Positions 34,911-46,474 are shown, counted from the stretch's first letter. The stretch is DNA of 64,000 bases from Pelagibacterium flavum (GCF_025854335.1 NZ_CP107716.1:606001-670000), one strand, 5' to 3'. Numbers and translations are program-made. Notes: a model not told the origin generated them from the letters alone.

Positions 34911-34992
34911 GGAGAAAAGACCTTGAAGGGGTACGCGTTGGCGGTTCTTCCGTGTGCCTCAAGCGGCATGCCATGGCAAGAGGCGCAATAGC

Positions 34993-35493
34993 TCAGCGGG
35001 CGGCTTGCCGTGCGATGCGCAGCGCAATCGTATCGCGGTTTTCGACGAGGTCGCGCAGCAGCGGCAAGGTGCTGCGCCAGTAAAACGCGACGTGGTTGTG
35101 GCCGGACTCCGGGCCGATCTCGAATCCCTTACCCTTACGGACCGGAGAGGCGGGCACCGCATGGCTAATTCCAGCGCGTGTCTGGCCGTTCAGTTCGGCG
35201 AGGCTGATGGTGACGTGCGAATAGTTATCGGGCAGGTCCGGCAAGCCCGAGACGCGAGGCAGGACGCGATAGGACAGGAGCGCGGGGGCGAGGACTTCGA
35301 GTACTTCGCCTTTGTCGGCTCCCTTTTTCCCGATGATCAATGGTTTGATGGCCAGCGGGGAGCCGGGTTGCCAGTCGGTTGTGAAATCAGCGCCGGCCCA
35401 GATTCGGCTTTGCTCGCGGTCAATGAGGGCGGCCCAGATTGCGGTGGCCGGGGCGGCGATGGTGATCTGGTCGGAGATCGTGGAGAATGGCAT
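34993..35493 (-). CDS. SRPBCC domain protein
   Basis: The 166-residue protein has the START-like/AHSA1 fold opening (ITIAAPATAIWAALIDREQSRIW) and a C-terminal helix (YWRSTLPLLRDLVENRD). Such domains bind hydrophobic ligands or co-chaperone partners. No catalytic residue can be assigned. It is divergent from the Imm5-like gene, with overlapping upstream regions. Confidence 0.8.
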   Translation of the reverse strand: MPFSTISDQITIAAPATAIWAALIDREQSRIWAGADFTTDWQPGSPLAIKPLIIGKKGADKGEVLEVLAPALLSYRVLPRVSGLPDLPDNYSHVTISLAELNGQTRAGISHAVPASPVRKGKGFEIGPESGHNHVAFYWRSTLPLLRDLVENRDTIALRIARQAAR

Positions 35494-35573
35494 TGAAGAT
35501 GGTGGGCTTGGGAATCGCGTTTGTTCACTATAGCGCTATTTACGCCGCCGATGTTTGGAGCTGTGTGGCCAAC

Positions 35574-36086
35574 ATGATTTTCACCGAACCTCGAGACCCT
35601 CGATTGATCACCGTTCGTCGCGGAGGCACGTTGAGCGATGGCGACCATCGCCCGCTCGCAGAGTGGGCCGGGACATGCGCTGCCCATGTTCTCCATATTT
35701 TTGAAGCCGCGGCGCCGGATGATGATCGGGTGCGCCATGCGCTTGAACAAAACCGAGCATGGGTGCGTGGTGAAGTGACCATGCGCGAAGCGCTAAGGGC
35801 CTCCAACGCCAGGGGTGCGGCAAAAGAGGTAACGGGCGCCGCAAAATTTGCAGCCTATGCTGCGGCGCAGGCCGTGGCGGTTGCGCATGTGGCGGCGCAT
35901 GAACTGGGCGCAGCCGCCTATGCGATCCGGGCTGTCCGGGCTGTTCATGAGGGGCCAGGGCGCGAAGAGGCCGGACGGGTGGAATGCCACTGGCAGCGCG
36001 CGCAGCTTCCTGGCGCCATAAAGGAACTGGTGCTCGATGATCAGCGGCTGCGCAATCATGTCTGCTGGTTCGCATTCGATTACTGA
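35574..36086 (+). CDS. Imm5-like putative immunity protein
   Basis: The start at 35574 (MIFTEPRDPRLITVRRGG) gives 170 residues; the frame is open further upstream, but the conserved region begins here. The sequence, including GDHRPLAEWAGTCAAHVLH, ARGAAKEVTGAAKFAAYAA and a terminal LVLDDQRLRNHVCW, resembles the alpha-helical family annotated as putative immunity protein (Imm-5) in polymorphic toxin surveys. No toxin gene lies beside it, so it is an orphan. An actual immunity role is unproven. Confidence 0.78.
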   Translation: MIFTEPRDPRLITVRRGGTLSDGDHRPLAEWAGTCAAHVLHIFEAAAPDDDRVRHALEQNRAWVRGEVTMREALRASNARGAAKEVTGAAKFAAYAAAQAVAVAHVAAHELGAAAYAIRAVRAVHEGPGREEAGRVECHWQRAQLPGAIKELVLDDQRLRNHVCWFAFDY

Positions 36087-36159
36087 GCGTTACGATAGTG
36101 CCGCCGGGCGGCGGGACCATATCTCCCGGCACAGGTCTATCGATCTCTTGGACGCGGTC

Positions 36160-36453
36160 TTACCGGTGCGCCGGGCGCATGATGAAGCGGCCGAAATATT
36201 TCTGGATCGCGGGGATCATCCAGAACACCATTATGGCGACCATGACCGGAGCGACGATCAGGGTGGTCTGCCAGATCTGCCAGCCGCTGGTGAGCGGCAG
36301 GACGAGGTAGAGAATGAGCGTGATGATCGGATAGACCCCGAGAAGGGTCACCAGAAACTGCCGCAACCTGTCGGGGCGGAACGAAGCGCCGGACGGCGTC
36401 TGGCCGGTGGCGGATGCGGAGGGCGAATGAACGGCGGAAGAAGTACGGGACAT
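36160..36453 (-). CDS. Small two-pass membrane protein, TetR-linked
   Basis: This 97-residue protein has a Ser/Pro-rich N-terminus and two hydrophobic segments (about residues 34-54 and 62-82). The hydrophobic part looks like the membrane tail attached to some antibiotic-biosynthesis-monooxygenase domain proteins, but that domain is absent here. Two palindromic operators lie 17-55 bp upstream, and a TetR gene is divergent, so it is very likely TetR-controlled. The function is unknown. Confidence 0.72.
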   Translation of the reverse strand: MSRTSSAVHSPSASATGQTPSGASFRPDRLRQFLVTLLGVYPIITLILYLVLPLTSGWQIWQTTLIVAPVMVAIMVFWMIPAIQKYFGRFIMRPAHR

Positions 36454-36469
36454 ATAGAATGCCTTTCGA

Positions 36470-36485
36470 AACGGAACGTTCCGTT
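36470..36485. promoter_or_regulatory. TetR-type operator 1
   Basis: AACGGAACGTTCCGTT is a perfect 16-bp palindrome, 17 bp upstream of the membrane-protein start. Confidence 0.68.
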
Positions 36486-36491
36486 ATATAC

Positions 36492-36508
36492 CGAAACGGG
36501 CCGTTTCG
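36492..36508. promoter_or_regulatory. TetR-type operator 2
   Basis: CGAAACGG-G-CCGTTTCG is a palindrome with one central base. It shares the AAACGG/CCGTT core with operator 1 and is centred 22 bp from it, two helical turns, on the same DNA face. Confidence 0.65.
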
Positions 36509-36733
36509 TTCAAGTGGATATTTTCGGTATTTTTGCCTATATCTCGCGCTGGCCCGATTTGGGGTGAGGCCGAAGAGTCGGCATCGGGCGTGGCATCTGA
36601 GAACCGGGCGGCCCGATGGCCAGGGGCCGCCTTGCCGTCTTTTCGGTTTCGTCCGGCAGAGCAGGGCATTTGAATACCGGGGAGGCCAGGGGCGCAGAGC
36701 GCGAAGCCGGGTCGAGGGAAGGAAGACGAGACG

Positions 36734-37351
36734 ATGACAAAGGAACACGGATCGGTCGCGGTCAGGCGCGGCTCCATCGGAGCCAAACGCAATCCGGCCA
36801 GCCAGCAGGCCATTCTCGACGCTGCCGAAGCGATACTGCGCGAAGAGGGGCTTTCGGGGTTTTCCATCGAGGCGGTGGCGCGGCGGGCCCGGGCCGGCAA
36901 GCCAACGATCTATCGCTGGTGGCCGTCCAAGGCGGCCCTGCTGCTCGACGTCTATCACGGGTTCAAGAATCTGCGGCAGTTTCCCGATACGGGCAATTTC
37001 GAGGATGATCTGCGGGGGTTCCTCAACAATCAGCTTATCGGGTTCTGGCATGGCGGGCTTTGCGGTACCGTGTTCCGCTCGATCATCGCCGAGGCCCAGA
37101 GCGACCCCGCGGCGGCCGAAGCGCTGTTTGCCTATGAGCGCGGGCGGCGCAAATTCGCCGAGCAACTGGTGGACAGGGCAAAGGCGCGTGGCGAAATCGA
37201 TCCCGATAGCAACAGCGCCATAATCGTTGAACTGATTGCCGGCTTTGCCTGGCACCGGCTTTTAACAGGGCGGCTCGACGGATCGCAGGACGATATCGAG
37301 GCGGTCGTGGCGATTATCGGGGCGGCGACAAAAAAGAACCCCGGCGCCTAG
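36734..37351 (+). CDS. TetR family transcription regulator
   Basis: This 205-residue protein has an N-terminal TetR helix-turn-helix (residues 22-70: ILDAAEAILREEGLSGFSIE, then KPTIYRWWPSKAALL) and a helical ligand-binding domain of the AcrR type. The divergent operators next to the small membrane protein are its probable binding sites, giving repression of that gene and perhaps of itself. The ligand is unknown. A shared terminator overlaps its stop codon. Confidence 0.92.
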   Translation: MTKEHGSVAVRRGSIGAKRNPASQQAILDAAEAILREEGLSGFSIEAVARRARAGKPTIYRWWPSKAALLLDVYHGFKNLRQFPDTGNFEDDLRGFLNNQLIGFWHGGLCGTVFRSIIAEAQSDPAAAEALFAYERGRRKFAEQLVDRAKARGEIDPDSNSAIIVELIAGFAWHRLLTGRLDGSQDDIEAVVAIIGAATKKNPGA

Positions 37352-37361
37352 GCCGGGGTTC
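37336..37361. terminator. Shared terminator, tetR / ppiC
   Basis: A 10-bp stem GAACCCCGGC/GCCGGGGTTC has an A-run on the left but no clean T-run on the right. It works best for the minus-strand ppiC transcript and includes the tetR stop codon. Confidence 0.68.
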
Positions 37362-37388
37362 GATGGATAGCCAGGTTTTCGGGAAGGC

Positions 37389-38327
37389 TTAGATGCCGCC
37401 CTGCGCTTCGACCTGCGCGGCGAGATCGGGATCGTCGATCTCGATTTCGACGCCGGATTTGATTTCATTGATGGCCGCTTCATAGCTCTCATAGAGAACC
37501 TGCTGCGCGACCTGCTGGCGAACTTCCTCGAGCGGGGGTGCTTCGGACAGGCGGCGGTCTTCGAGATAGATCAGGTGGAAGCCGAACTGGCTTTCGACAG
37601 GCTGGGACATCTCGCCGATTTCGAGTGCCATGGCGGCCTGCTCGAACTCGGGGACCATCATTCCGGTCGAGAAATAACCAAGATCGCCGCCATTGGCGCG
37701 GGTGCCGTCGGTGCCGTATTCGCTGGCGGCATCGGCAAAGTCACGGCCGGCCTCGATTTCGGCACGGATTTCGTTGGCTTCTTCCTCGGTCGGCACCAGG
37801 ATGTGGCGAGCGCGGACTTCGGGCTCGGGGGAGAACTCGGCAACCGTCTCGTCATAGGCGGCCTGGATGGCCTCCTCTGTCACCTGGGTTTCAACGATCG
37901 AGTTGAAAAAGGCGCGGCGCAGGGCCTGATCTTCGAGGTAGGCCAGGCGGCGTGTAAAATCGTCGGTTTCGTCAAGGCCGTCTTCGCGGGCGGCGCTGGC
38001 CATCAGCTTCATGTCGATGATGACGGTCAAAAGAAAACCGCGCCGCTGGTCGGCGGGAATGGACTGGAGTTCCTGGGTGAGCTCTTCGGCCGCCAGAACC
38101 AGATCGCCTTCGGTAATCTCTTCGCCGCCGACAGTGGCCAGGACCGTATCGGGTGATACCGGTTCAGCGGGGGCGGCTGGCGCGGCCTGCTCGGTCGCTT
38201 CGGGGGCGGGGGCCGGAGCATCGTCCTGAGCCCAGGCCGGAGCGGCGCTCAGCGAGACGGCAAGAACCGCCGGGATGAATACGGCCCGAAAAAGGCCGGC
38301 CACCGGAGCGGCGAAATCGGATGACAT
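37389..38327 (-). CDS. Parvulin-type peptidylprolyl isomerase (PpiC/SurA-like)
   Basis: The start at 38327 (MSSDFAAPVAG) follows AAGGAGAG. The 312-residue periplasmic protein has a signal peptide ending at PAWAQ, an Ala/Pro/Glu-rich spacer, a SurA-like N-terminal helical region, and a rotamase domain (about residues 172-265; VRARHILVPTEEEAN, GGDLGYFSTGMMVPEFE, FGFHLIYLE). It assists outer-membrane protein folding by family analogy. It is divergent from secA, as in relatives. Confidence 0.93.
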   Translation of the reverse strand: MSSDFAAPVAGLFRAVFIPAVLAVSLSAAPAWAQDDAPAPAPEATEQAAPAAPAEPVSPDTVLATVGGEEITEGDLVLAAEELTQELQSIPADQRRGFLLTVIIDMKLMASAAREDGLDETDDFTRRLAYLEDQALRRAFFNSIVETQVTEEAIQAAYDETVAEFSPEPEVRARHILVPTEEEANEIRAEIEAGRDFADAASEYGTDGTRANGGDLGYFSTGMMVPEFEQAAMALEIGEMSQPVESQFGFHLIYLEDRRLSEAPPLEEVRQQVAQQVLYESYEAAINEIKSGVEIEIDDPDLAAQVEAQGGI

Positions 38328-38440
38328 GATGAGAACTCTCCTTGTTTTTCCGAAGCCCGGACCCCCCATTGTCCGAACCAAAGGTCCGGATATGCGTTTA
38401 ACCCCGGACTTTGGCGGTGGTTTGTCCGATTTTGCCAACG

Positions 38441-38469
38441 TTGACAACCCATGGTGGCACTCTTACATC
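38441..38469 (+). promoter_or_regulatory. Possible secA promoter
   Basis: TTGACA and TACATC are separated by 17 bp, about 130 bp upstream of the secA start. The -35 is perfect and the -10 is a partial match. It is a candidate by eye only. Confidence 0.4.
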
Positions 38470-38601
38470 TCCTGCCGAAGTTTTCCGCGCTCCTTTCGGC
38501 AGCGCCCCGGCCTGCCGCCCTTCCATTTGTGCAAGGCAATTCCGGGACGTCGCAACCGCCGGTTAGGGGTGCATCCAACAAGGTTCTAAGGACAATTCTT
38601 C

Positions 38602-41268
<2,667 letters not shown>

Positions 41269-41291
41269 CCTGGATCGACAGTAAATTCGCG

Positions 41292-41324
41292 AAAATCCCC
41301 GGAGCTCTGCTTCGGGGATTTTTC
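41292..41324 (+). terminator. secA terminator
   Basis: The 10-bp stem AAAATCCCCG/CGGGGATTTT with an 11-nt loop runs into a T-tract, 24 nt after the secA stop. Confidence 0.85.
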
Positions 41325-41398
41325 GTTGCGGTCGCGCATGGAGGCGGAACCCTTTAGGGTGGGCCTGCATTTGTGTTCGCGCCTTGCGGGGGATTGAG

Positions 41399-43165
41399 TT
41401 GACCTACGAACAGATCGTGCTTTTCGTCCTTCTGGGGTTGGTGCTCGTGGGGCTTTTGTGGGGCAGGTGGCGGTATGACCTTGTTGCCTTTGCCGCTCTT
41501 ATCGTGGGGGTGGTTCTGGGCGTGGTGCCGGCTCAGACAGCGTTTTCCGGCTTCGGCAACGACGCGACGATCATCATAGCCCTGGTGCTTGTGGTCACGG
41601 CGGGCCTGTCGCGTTCGGGCGCCGTTGATCTTATCACCCGGCATGCGGTGAGCCGGGATCGCTCACTGCCGCTCCATATCTCGATCATGGGCGGCATCGG
41701 GGCGGTGTTTTCGGGCTTCATGAACAATGTCGCCGCGCTGGCCATATTGATGCCCGTCGATGTGCAGGCCGCGCAAAAGGCCGGCCGCTCTCCCGCCTCG
41801 TCACTGATGCCTTTGGCCTTCGCCACCATCCTTGGCGGCATGCTGACCATGATCGGCACACCCCCCAACATCATCATCGCGGCCTATCGCGAGCGCGCGG
41901 TGGGCGACAGTTTCACGATGTTCGATTTTACACCGGTAGGGCTTGTGTGTGCGCTGGCAGGCGTTGCTTTTGTCGGGCTGGTGGGTTGGCGGCTGATACC
42001 GGTGCGCGACAAGGGGGCCAGCGCCGAATTGCGCGCCGCAGCCAGTTATACCACCGAACTTGTGGTTACCGAGAAATCCAAGGCCAAAGGCCAGCGGGTG
42101 CGTGATCTGGACGGCGCGGCCGAAGAACATGATTGCGCCATCGTGGGGCTGGTGCGCCGCAACAAGCGGCTGCCGGGCCGGGCGCGTTGGGAAAAGATCG
42201 GCAAGGGCGATCTGCTCGTCGTTCACGGCAGCGCCGAGGCGATTTCGGCCCTGGCCGGTGCCTTGCAGGTCGATCTGCAGGGCCGTTCGGGTGAAAGTGC
42301 GCAATTGTCGTCTGATCTGAAAATGGTTGAGGCGGTGGTGACCACCGACAGCCGTGTGGAGGGCCGGATCGCCAATGATGTGCGCGTCATGCAGCGCAAT
42401 GGCGTGGTCATGCTGGGGCTGTCGCGGCGCGGCCGGGCCATCACCGAGCGCGTGCGGCGCACGCCGCTCGAAGTCGGCGACGTGCTTTTGCTGCTCGGTC
42501 ATCAGGACGCGGTCGACGACGTTATCACCCGCATGGACTGCCTGCCCATCGCTTCGAGCGTTGCGGTGACGCGGCATGAAAAAGCGCTGGCGGCGATCGG
42601 GCTGTTTGGAGCTGCCGTGGGCGTTGGCGCGTTCGGCATCGTCCCGCTCACCGTGGCGCTGGCCGCAGTGTCCGTGCTTTACGTGCTTTTCGACATCCTG
42701 CCGGTGCGCGAGATCTACGAGTCGATCGAATGGCCGGTGGTGGTCCTGCTCGGCTCGCTCCTGCCGGTCGGCATGGCGCTGGAAACCTCGGGGGGCACCC
42801 AGCTCATGGCCGAGGGGCTGGCGACATTGGGCCAGTATGTCCCCGCCTGGGTGGCCCTTGCGGTGGTGCTGGTGTTCACAATGACGCTTTCGGACGTTCT
42901 CAACAATGCGGCGACGGCGGTGATCTTTGGCCCCGTGGCGTTCGAGCTGGCCCAGTTGCTCGGGGTCAATCCCGATGCGTTCCTGATGGCGGTGGCCATC
43001 GGGGCGAGCTGCGCCTTTCTTACCCCGATAGGGCACAACAACAATGCGTTGATCATGGGGCCGGGGGGGTACCGGTTTGGCGACTATTGGCGCATGGGAC
43101 TGCCGCTCGAGGTGATCATCGTTGTGGTCGGTGTGCCCGCCATCATGGTGTTCTGGCCGCTATGA
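41399..43165 (+). CDS. SLC13-type permease with RCK_C (TrkA-C) domains
   Basis: This inner-membrane transporter of about 588 residues starts best at the TTG at 41399, which has GGGGGA upstream; a TTG at 41384 is the alternative. Two hydrophobic halves (about residues 1-195 and 400-588) carry the anion-transporter loops GNDATIIIALVLVVTAG and GTPPNIIIAA. Between them lie two TrkA-C domains (about 225-385), which usually bind nucleotides or ions and gate transport. Sulfate, citrate or dicarboxylate are possible substrates; none is shown by sequence. Confidence 0.9.
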   Translation: MTYEQIVLFVLLGLVLVGLLWGRWRYDLVAFAALIVGVVLGVVPAQTAFSGFGNDATIIIALVLVVTAGLSRSGAVDLITRHAVSRDRSLPLHISIMGGIGAVFSGFMNNVAALAILMPVDVQAAQKAGRSPASSLMPLAFATILGGMLTMIGTPPNIIIAAYRERAVGDSFTMFDFTPVGLVCALAGVAFVGLVGWRLIPVRDKGASAELRAAASYTTELVVTEKSKAKGQRVRDLDGAAEEHDCAIVGLVRRNKRLPGRARWEKIGKGDLLVVHGSAEAISALAGALQVDLQGRSGESAQLSSDLKMVEAVVTTDSRVEGRIANDVRVMQRNGVVMLGLSRRGRAITERVRRTPLEVGDVLLLLGHQDAVDDVITRMDCLPIASSVAVTRHEKALAAIGLFGAAVGVGAFGIVPLTVALAAVSVLYVLFDILPVREIYESIEWPVVVLLGSLLPVGMALETSGGTQLMAEGLATLGQYVPAWVALAVVLVFTMTLSDVLNNAATAVIFGPVAFELAQLLGVNPDAFLMAVAIGASCAFLTPIGHNNNALIMGPGGYRFGDYWRMGLPLEVIIVVVGVPAIMVFWPL

Positions 43166-43168
43166 CGT

Positions 43169-44029
43169 TCAGGTCTGCGACTTGTCCTTGAGCACGTCGC
43201 GCAGGCTGGTCTGGGCAGAGCCGGGCCGCAAAGGTTTCTGCTGGCTTTCATGGGGCACCCAGCCCGAGAGCCAGAGGATTTCCAGACTGGCGCGAACCCT
43301 GCCATCGGGATCGGAAAAGCGCTCGGCGTAGATTTCGGTGGCGCGCATCAGGTGGCGCGGGGTCAGCATGCGCGTGTCGCGACCGGCCAGGGGGTTGGTG
43401 ACGCCTAATGCCCGCAATTCGTCGAACAGGGCAAGCGGGGTGCGATAGCGCACGGTATGGGTTTCCAGATCGGTGACGGGTAGGGCAAAGCCGGCCCGCT
43501 GGAGCAGGCTGCCGGCATCGCGCACGTCGATCATCGGCGCCACTCGGGGGGAAACACCGCCAAGGATTTCCACATCGGCGGCCAGGAACGCGTCGCGCAA
43601 TTCGGTGAGTGTGCGCCCTCCAACGGCCGCGGCGATCAGCAGCCCATCAGGGGCGATGTGGCGGCGGAGATTGTCGAGAAAGCCCGGAACGTCGTTGACG
43701 GTCTGCAGGTCGAGAAGCGAGACGATCAGGTCATAATCGCGGGAAGGCAGGCTGAGATGTTCGGGATCGGCCAGAGCAAGGCCATCGATCTCGAGCAGGG
43801 ACGAAATCTTTTCGAAGCGAATCGGGCCAGTGGCCGACTGCGCGGTATCGGGCAAAAGCCGTGGGTCGGGGCCCATGATCAGCGCCTTTGGAAACTCCCG
43901 TGAGATCGGCGCGAGCCGATCGGCAAGATCGGCCACCACCAGATCGGTTACGAAATCGGATTGCCCTTCGCGCTTGGCGAAATTGGCGGAAAGGCGTGAG
44001 CGGTCGAAAACGAGAGGGGGCTGGGTCAT
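43169..44029 (-). CDS. SAM-dependent methyltransferase, NDUFAF5/BioC-like
   Basis: The start at 44029 (MTQPPLVFDRSRL) gives 286 residues. The opening FDRSRLSANFAKR and the layout with YDLIVSLLDLQTVND and a C-terminal WLSGWVP motif match the BioC-like family related to mitochondrial NDUFAF5. The typical glycine-rich SAM loop is poorly conserved (ALIMGPDPR), as in that subgroup. It is divergent from comF, a common alphaproteobacterial order. The substrate is unknown. Confidence 0.85.
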   Translation of the reverse strand: MTQPPLVFDRSRLSANFAKREGQSDFVTDLVVADLADRLAPISREFPKALIMGPDPRLLPDTAQSATGPIRFEKISSLLEIDGLALADPEHLSLPSRDYDLIVSLLDLQTVNDVPGFLDNLRRHIAPDGLLIAAAVGGRTLTELRDAFLAADVEILGGVSPRVAPMIDVRDAGSLLQRAGFALPVTDLETHTVRYRTPLALFDELRALGVTNPLAGRDTRMLTPRHLMRATEIYAERFSDPDGRVRASLEILWLSGWVPHESQQKPLRPGSAQTSLRDVLKDKSQT

Positions 44030-44077
44030 GGTCCCGACCATATGGCGCAGGAATGTCCGCCGTGCAATGATCGGATC

Positions 44078-44872
44078 ATGGTTGGGGCAATCGAAAATCG
44101 GGGCAGACCCTTTGCGTTGCGGTTGCGCGCAATTGTTGCTGCGGCCGGTGCGCGGGCGCTGGACCTGGCTTTTCCGCCGGTGTGCCTGGCCTGCAACGAG
44201 GCGGTTTTGACACCGGATGGGCTGTGTCCGTCTTGCTGGCGCCAGCTTATCCCCATTTCGCGGCCGTTTTGCCCGGTTCTGGGACTGCCGTTTGCGTCCG
44301 ACATGGGCGAAGGCGCGCTATCGGTTCAGGCCATTGCCAACCCGCCACCCTTTGAGCGCGCCCGTTCCGCCGTTGCCTATACCGATCTGGCCCGGAAGCT
44401 GGTCTCGAAGATGAAATATTCCGACCGGCCCGAGATCGCCCTGTTCTGTGCGCGGATGATGGTTTCGGCGGGTCATGAGCTTTTGGGTCCCGATGCTGTG
44501 CTGGTGCCGGTGCCGCTGCACCGGGCGCGCCAGCGCGAGCGGGGTTACAATCAATCGGCCGAACTGGCGCGCGCCATCGGCCGCCTTGCAAAATGCGGTC
44601 TGCATACCGACCTTATTGTCAGGCATCGGCGCACCATCCAGCAGGTCGGGCTCAACGCCTCCCAGCGCGCCCGCAATGTCGATGGAGCGTTTCGTGTCGA
44701 TCCGGCGCGGCTGGAGCGGTTGGGCGCGCGGCGCGTCGTGCTTGTCGATGATGTGTTGACAACCGGGGCAACCGCCTCGGCTGCCGCCAGGGCGCTTAAA
44801 CGGGCAGGCGTATCGCAAGTCGATGTGCTCAGCTTTGCCCGCGTTGTGTTCGATGCCGATATGACAGTATAA
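44078..44872 (+). CDS. ComF family phosphoribosyltransferase-like protein
   Basis: The start at 44078 (MVGAIENRGRP) is chosen over an ATG at 44042 that abuts the divergent gene. The 264-residue protein has an N-terminal zinc-ribbon-like CLAC..CPSC pair (about residues 35-56) and a C-terminal PRTase domain with the PRPP motif VVLVDDVLTTGAT (about 222-234). ComF is required for DNA uptake in competent species; in Alphaproteobacteria the role is uncertain. Confidence 0.9.
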   Translation: MVGAIENRGRPFALRLRAIVAAAGARALDLAFPPVCLACNEAVLTPDGLCPSCWRQLIPISRPFCPVLGLPFASDMGEGALSVQAIANPPPFERARSAVAYTDLARKLVSKMKYSDRPEIALFCARMMVSAGHELLGPDAVLVPVPLHRARQRERGYNQSAELARAIGRLAKCGLHTDLIVRHRRTIQQVGLNASQRARNVDGAFRVDPARLERLGARRVVLVDDVLTTGATASAAARALKRAGVSQVDVLSFARVVFDADMTV

Positions 44873-44901
44873 CTGCCACGATTGATTGGAGTTTGGAATA
44901 A

Positions 44902-45162
44902 ATGGCCAAGGTCGAAATCTATACGACCCCCACATGCCCCTACTGCCACGCCGCCAAGGCGCTGCTCGGTGACAAGGGCGTCACGTTCGAAGAAATCACG
45001 GTGCTCGATCCTGATCTGCGCGCCAGCATGACCCAGCGCGCCAACGGACGGCGCACGGTGCCGCAGATTTTTGTCGGGCAGACCCATGTGGGTGGCTATG
45101 ACGACCTCGCGGCTCTTGAGCGGCAGGGCAAGCTCGATCCCCTGCTCGAGAGTGCCGCGTGA
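44902..45162 (+). CDS. grxC: Glutaredoxin 3
   Basis: This 86-residue dithiol glutaredoxin has the active site TPTCPYCHAAK (Cys11 and Cys14) and the glutathione-binding TVPQIFVG and GGYDDL motifs. It reduces disulfides and mixed glutathione disulfides in the cytoplasm. The stop overlaps the nitrilase start by 4 nt, so the two are coupled. Confidence 0.96.
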   Translation: MAKVEIYTTPTCPYCHAAKALLGDKGVTFEEITVLDPDLRASMTQRANGRRTVPQIFVGQTHVGGYDDLAALERQGKLDPLLESAA

Positions 45163-46028
45163 GTCAAACCACGACCGTTGCCCTTGTTCAGATGAACGCG
45201 GGGGTTGGGGCCGGGGACAATCTTGCCGAAATCGAAAAACGGGTCGCCGAGGCCCGGCGGGCCGGAGCCGTTTATGTCCTGACGCCGGAAATGAGCGTGG
45301 TCTTTGCCAAGGATCGCGCCGGGCTGCAGGCGGCGGCCGAGCCCTGGGAGGGCAATCGGGCCATGGCGCGGCTGGCCGGTATCGCGAGGGACAATGGCGT
45401 TTTCCTTCATATCGGCTCGCTTGCCATAGCGCTCGAGGACGGACGATTTGCCAACCGCTCGGTGCTGTTCGATCCTCAGGGCGGGATCGTTTCGCGCTAT
45501 GACAAGATCCATCTTTTCGACGCCGAGATTGACGGCGCCAATGCCTATCGCGAAAGCGCGACCTATGCGGGCGGAGATACGGCTGTGACAGCCGATATCG
45601 AACCGTTCGTGCTTGGCATCTCGATATGCTATGATCTGCGCTTTCCGGCGCTCTATCGGACGCTGGCCGAGGCGGGTGCGCAGGTGATCGCGGTGCCCTC
45701 GGCCTTTACGGTGCCGACGGGCGAGGCTCATTGGCACGTCCTGTTGCGGGCGCGGGCCATTGAAACCGGGTGCTTTGTCCTTGCGGCAGCGCAGGGCGGA
45801 AGACACGAAAACGGGCGGGCGACCTATGGCCATTCGCTTATCGTTTCGCCCTGGGGTAAGGTGATTGCAGAGGCCGATGGGGCCGAGCCGGGCCTTGTGG
45901 TTGCCGCGCTGGACCTTGACGCGGTGGCCGAGGCGCGGCAAAGGGTGCCGGCACTTGCCAATGCGCGTTTTTTTCGCGCAGGAGCACCGCAGTCCGGAAG
46001 CACTCTGAAAACTCAAGCGGGGAATTGA
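45159..46028 (+). CDS. Carbon-nitrogen hydrolase (nitrilase superfamily, Nit-like)
   Basis: This 289-residue protein carries the catalytic Glu-Lys-Cys triad: Glu in VLTPEMS (about residue 45), Lys in YDKIHLFD (about 116) and Cys in ISICYDLRFP (about 156). It most resembles Nit1/Nit2-like amidases, which repair deaminated glutathione or hydrolyse omega-amides. Location after grxC is consistent with a glutathione-related job, by inference. The gene overlaps its neighbours on both sides or nearly so. Confidence 0.92.
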   Translation: MSQTTTVALVQMNAGVGAGDNLAEIEKRVAEARRAGAVYVLTPEMSVVFAKDRAGLQAAAEPWEGNRAMARLAGIARDNGVFLHIGSLAIALEDGRFANRSVLFDPQGGIVSRYDKIHLFDAEIDGANAYRESATYAGGDTAVTADIEPFVLGISICYDLRFPALYRTLAEAGAQVIAVPSAFTVPTGEAHWHVLLRARAIETGCFVLAAAQGGRHENGRATYGHSLIVSPWGKVIAEADGAEPGLVVAALDLDAVAEARQRVPALANARFFRAGAPQSGSTLKTQAGN

Positions 46029-46030
46029 AA

Positions 46031-46453
46031 GTGATCCAGTTCACGCTCGCCTGCGCAGCAGGCCACAAATTCGATGCCTGGTTCAGAAACGCCGCGGCCT
46101 ATGACGAGCAGTCGGCGCGCGGGGATCTGGCCTGCCCGATCTGCAATTCTTCACAGGTGGAAAAGGCGTTGATGGCGCCTGCCGTTTCGCGTTCGAGCGA
46201 AAAGGTCGCGCTTTCGGCCGGCCATCCCGAGCACGGAGCGTTCCTCAAAGCCATGCGCGCCCTGCGCCAGAAAATGACGTCGGAAGCCGATTATGTCGGC
46301 GACAAATTTGCCGAGGAAGCGCGCAAGATCCATTACGAGGAAGCCGAAGCGCGCGGCATCTATGGCGAAGCGACCAAGGACGAGGTGGTTGGGCTGATCG
46401 ATGAGGGAATCGAGTTCATGCCCCTGCCCAATGTGCCAGACGAGCACAATTAA
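46031..46453 (+). CDS. DUF1178 family protein
   Basis: The GTG at 46031 gives a 140-residue protein beginning VIQFTLACAAGHKFDAWFRN, matching family starts; a TTG at 46025 overlapping the nitrilase stop is possible. It has an N-terminal C..H and CPIC zinc-ribbon-like pattern (about residues 8-40) and a helical C-terminus. The family is conserved in Alphaproteobacteria next to the nitrilase gene. The function is unknown. Confidence 0.88.
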   Translation: MIQFTLACAAGHKFDAWFRNAAAYDEQSARGDLACPICNSSQVEKALMAPAVSRSSEKVALSAGHPEHGAFLKAMRALRQKMTSEADYVGDKFAEEARKIHYEEAEARGIYGEATKDEVVGLIDEGIEFMPLPNVPDEHN

Positions 46454-46474
46454 AGCCTGCCCAATTCCACCGGC

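Larger units (their letters stand above)
36454..36733. promoter_or_regulatory. TetR divergent control region
   Basis: This 280-bp gap is bounded by the small membrane protein (-) and tetR (+). The two palindromic operators lie at its membrane-protein end. The remaining roughly 220 bp toward tetR shows no other recognised element. Confidence 0.5.
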
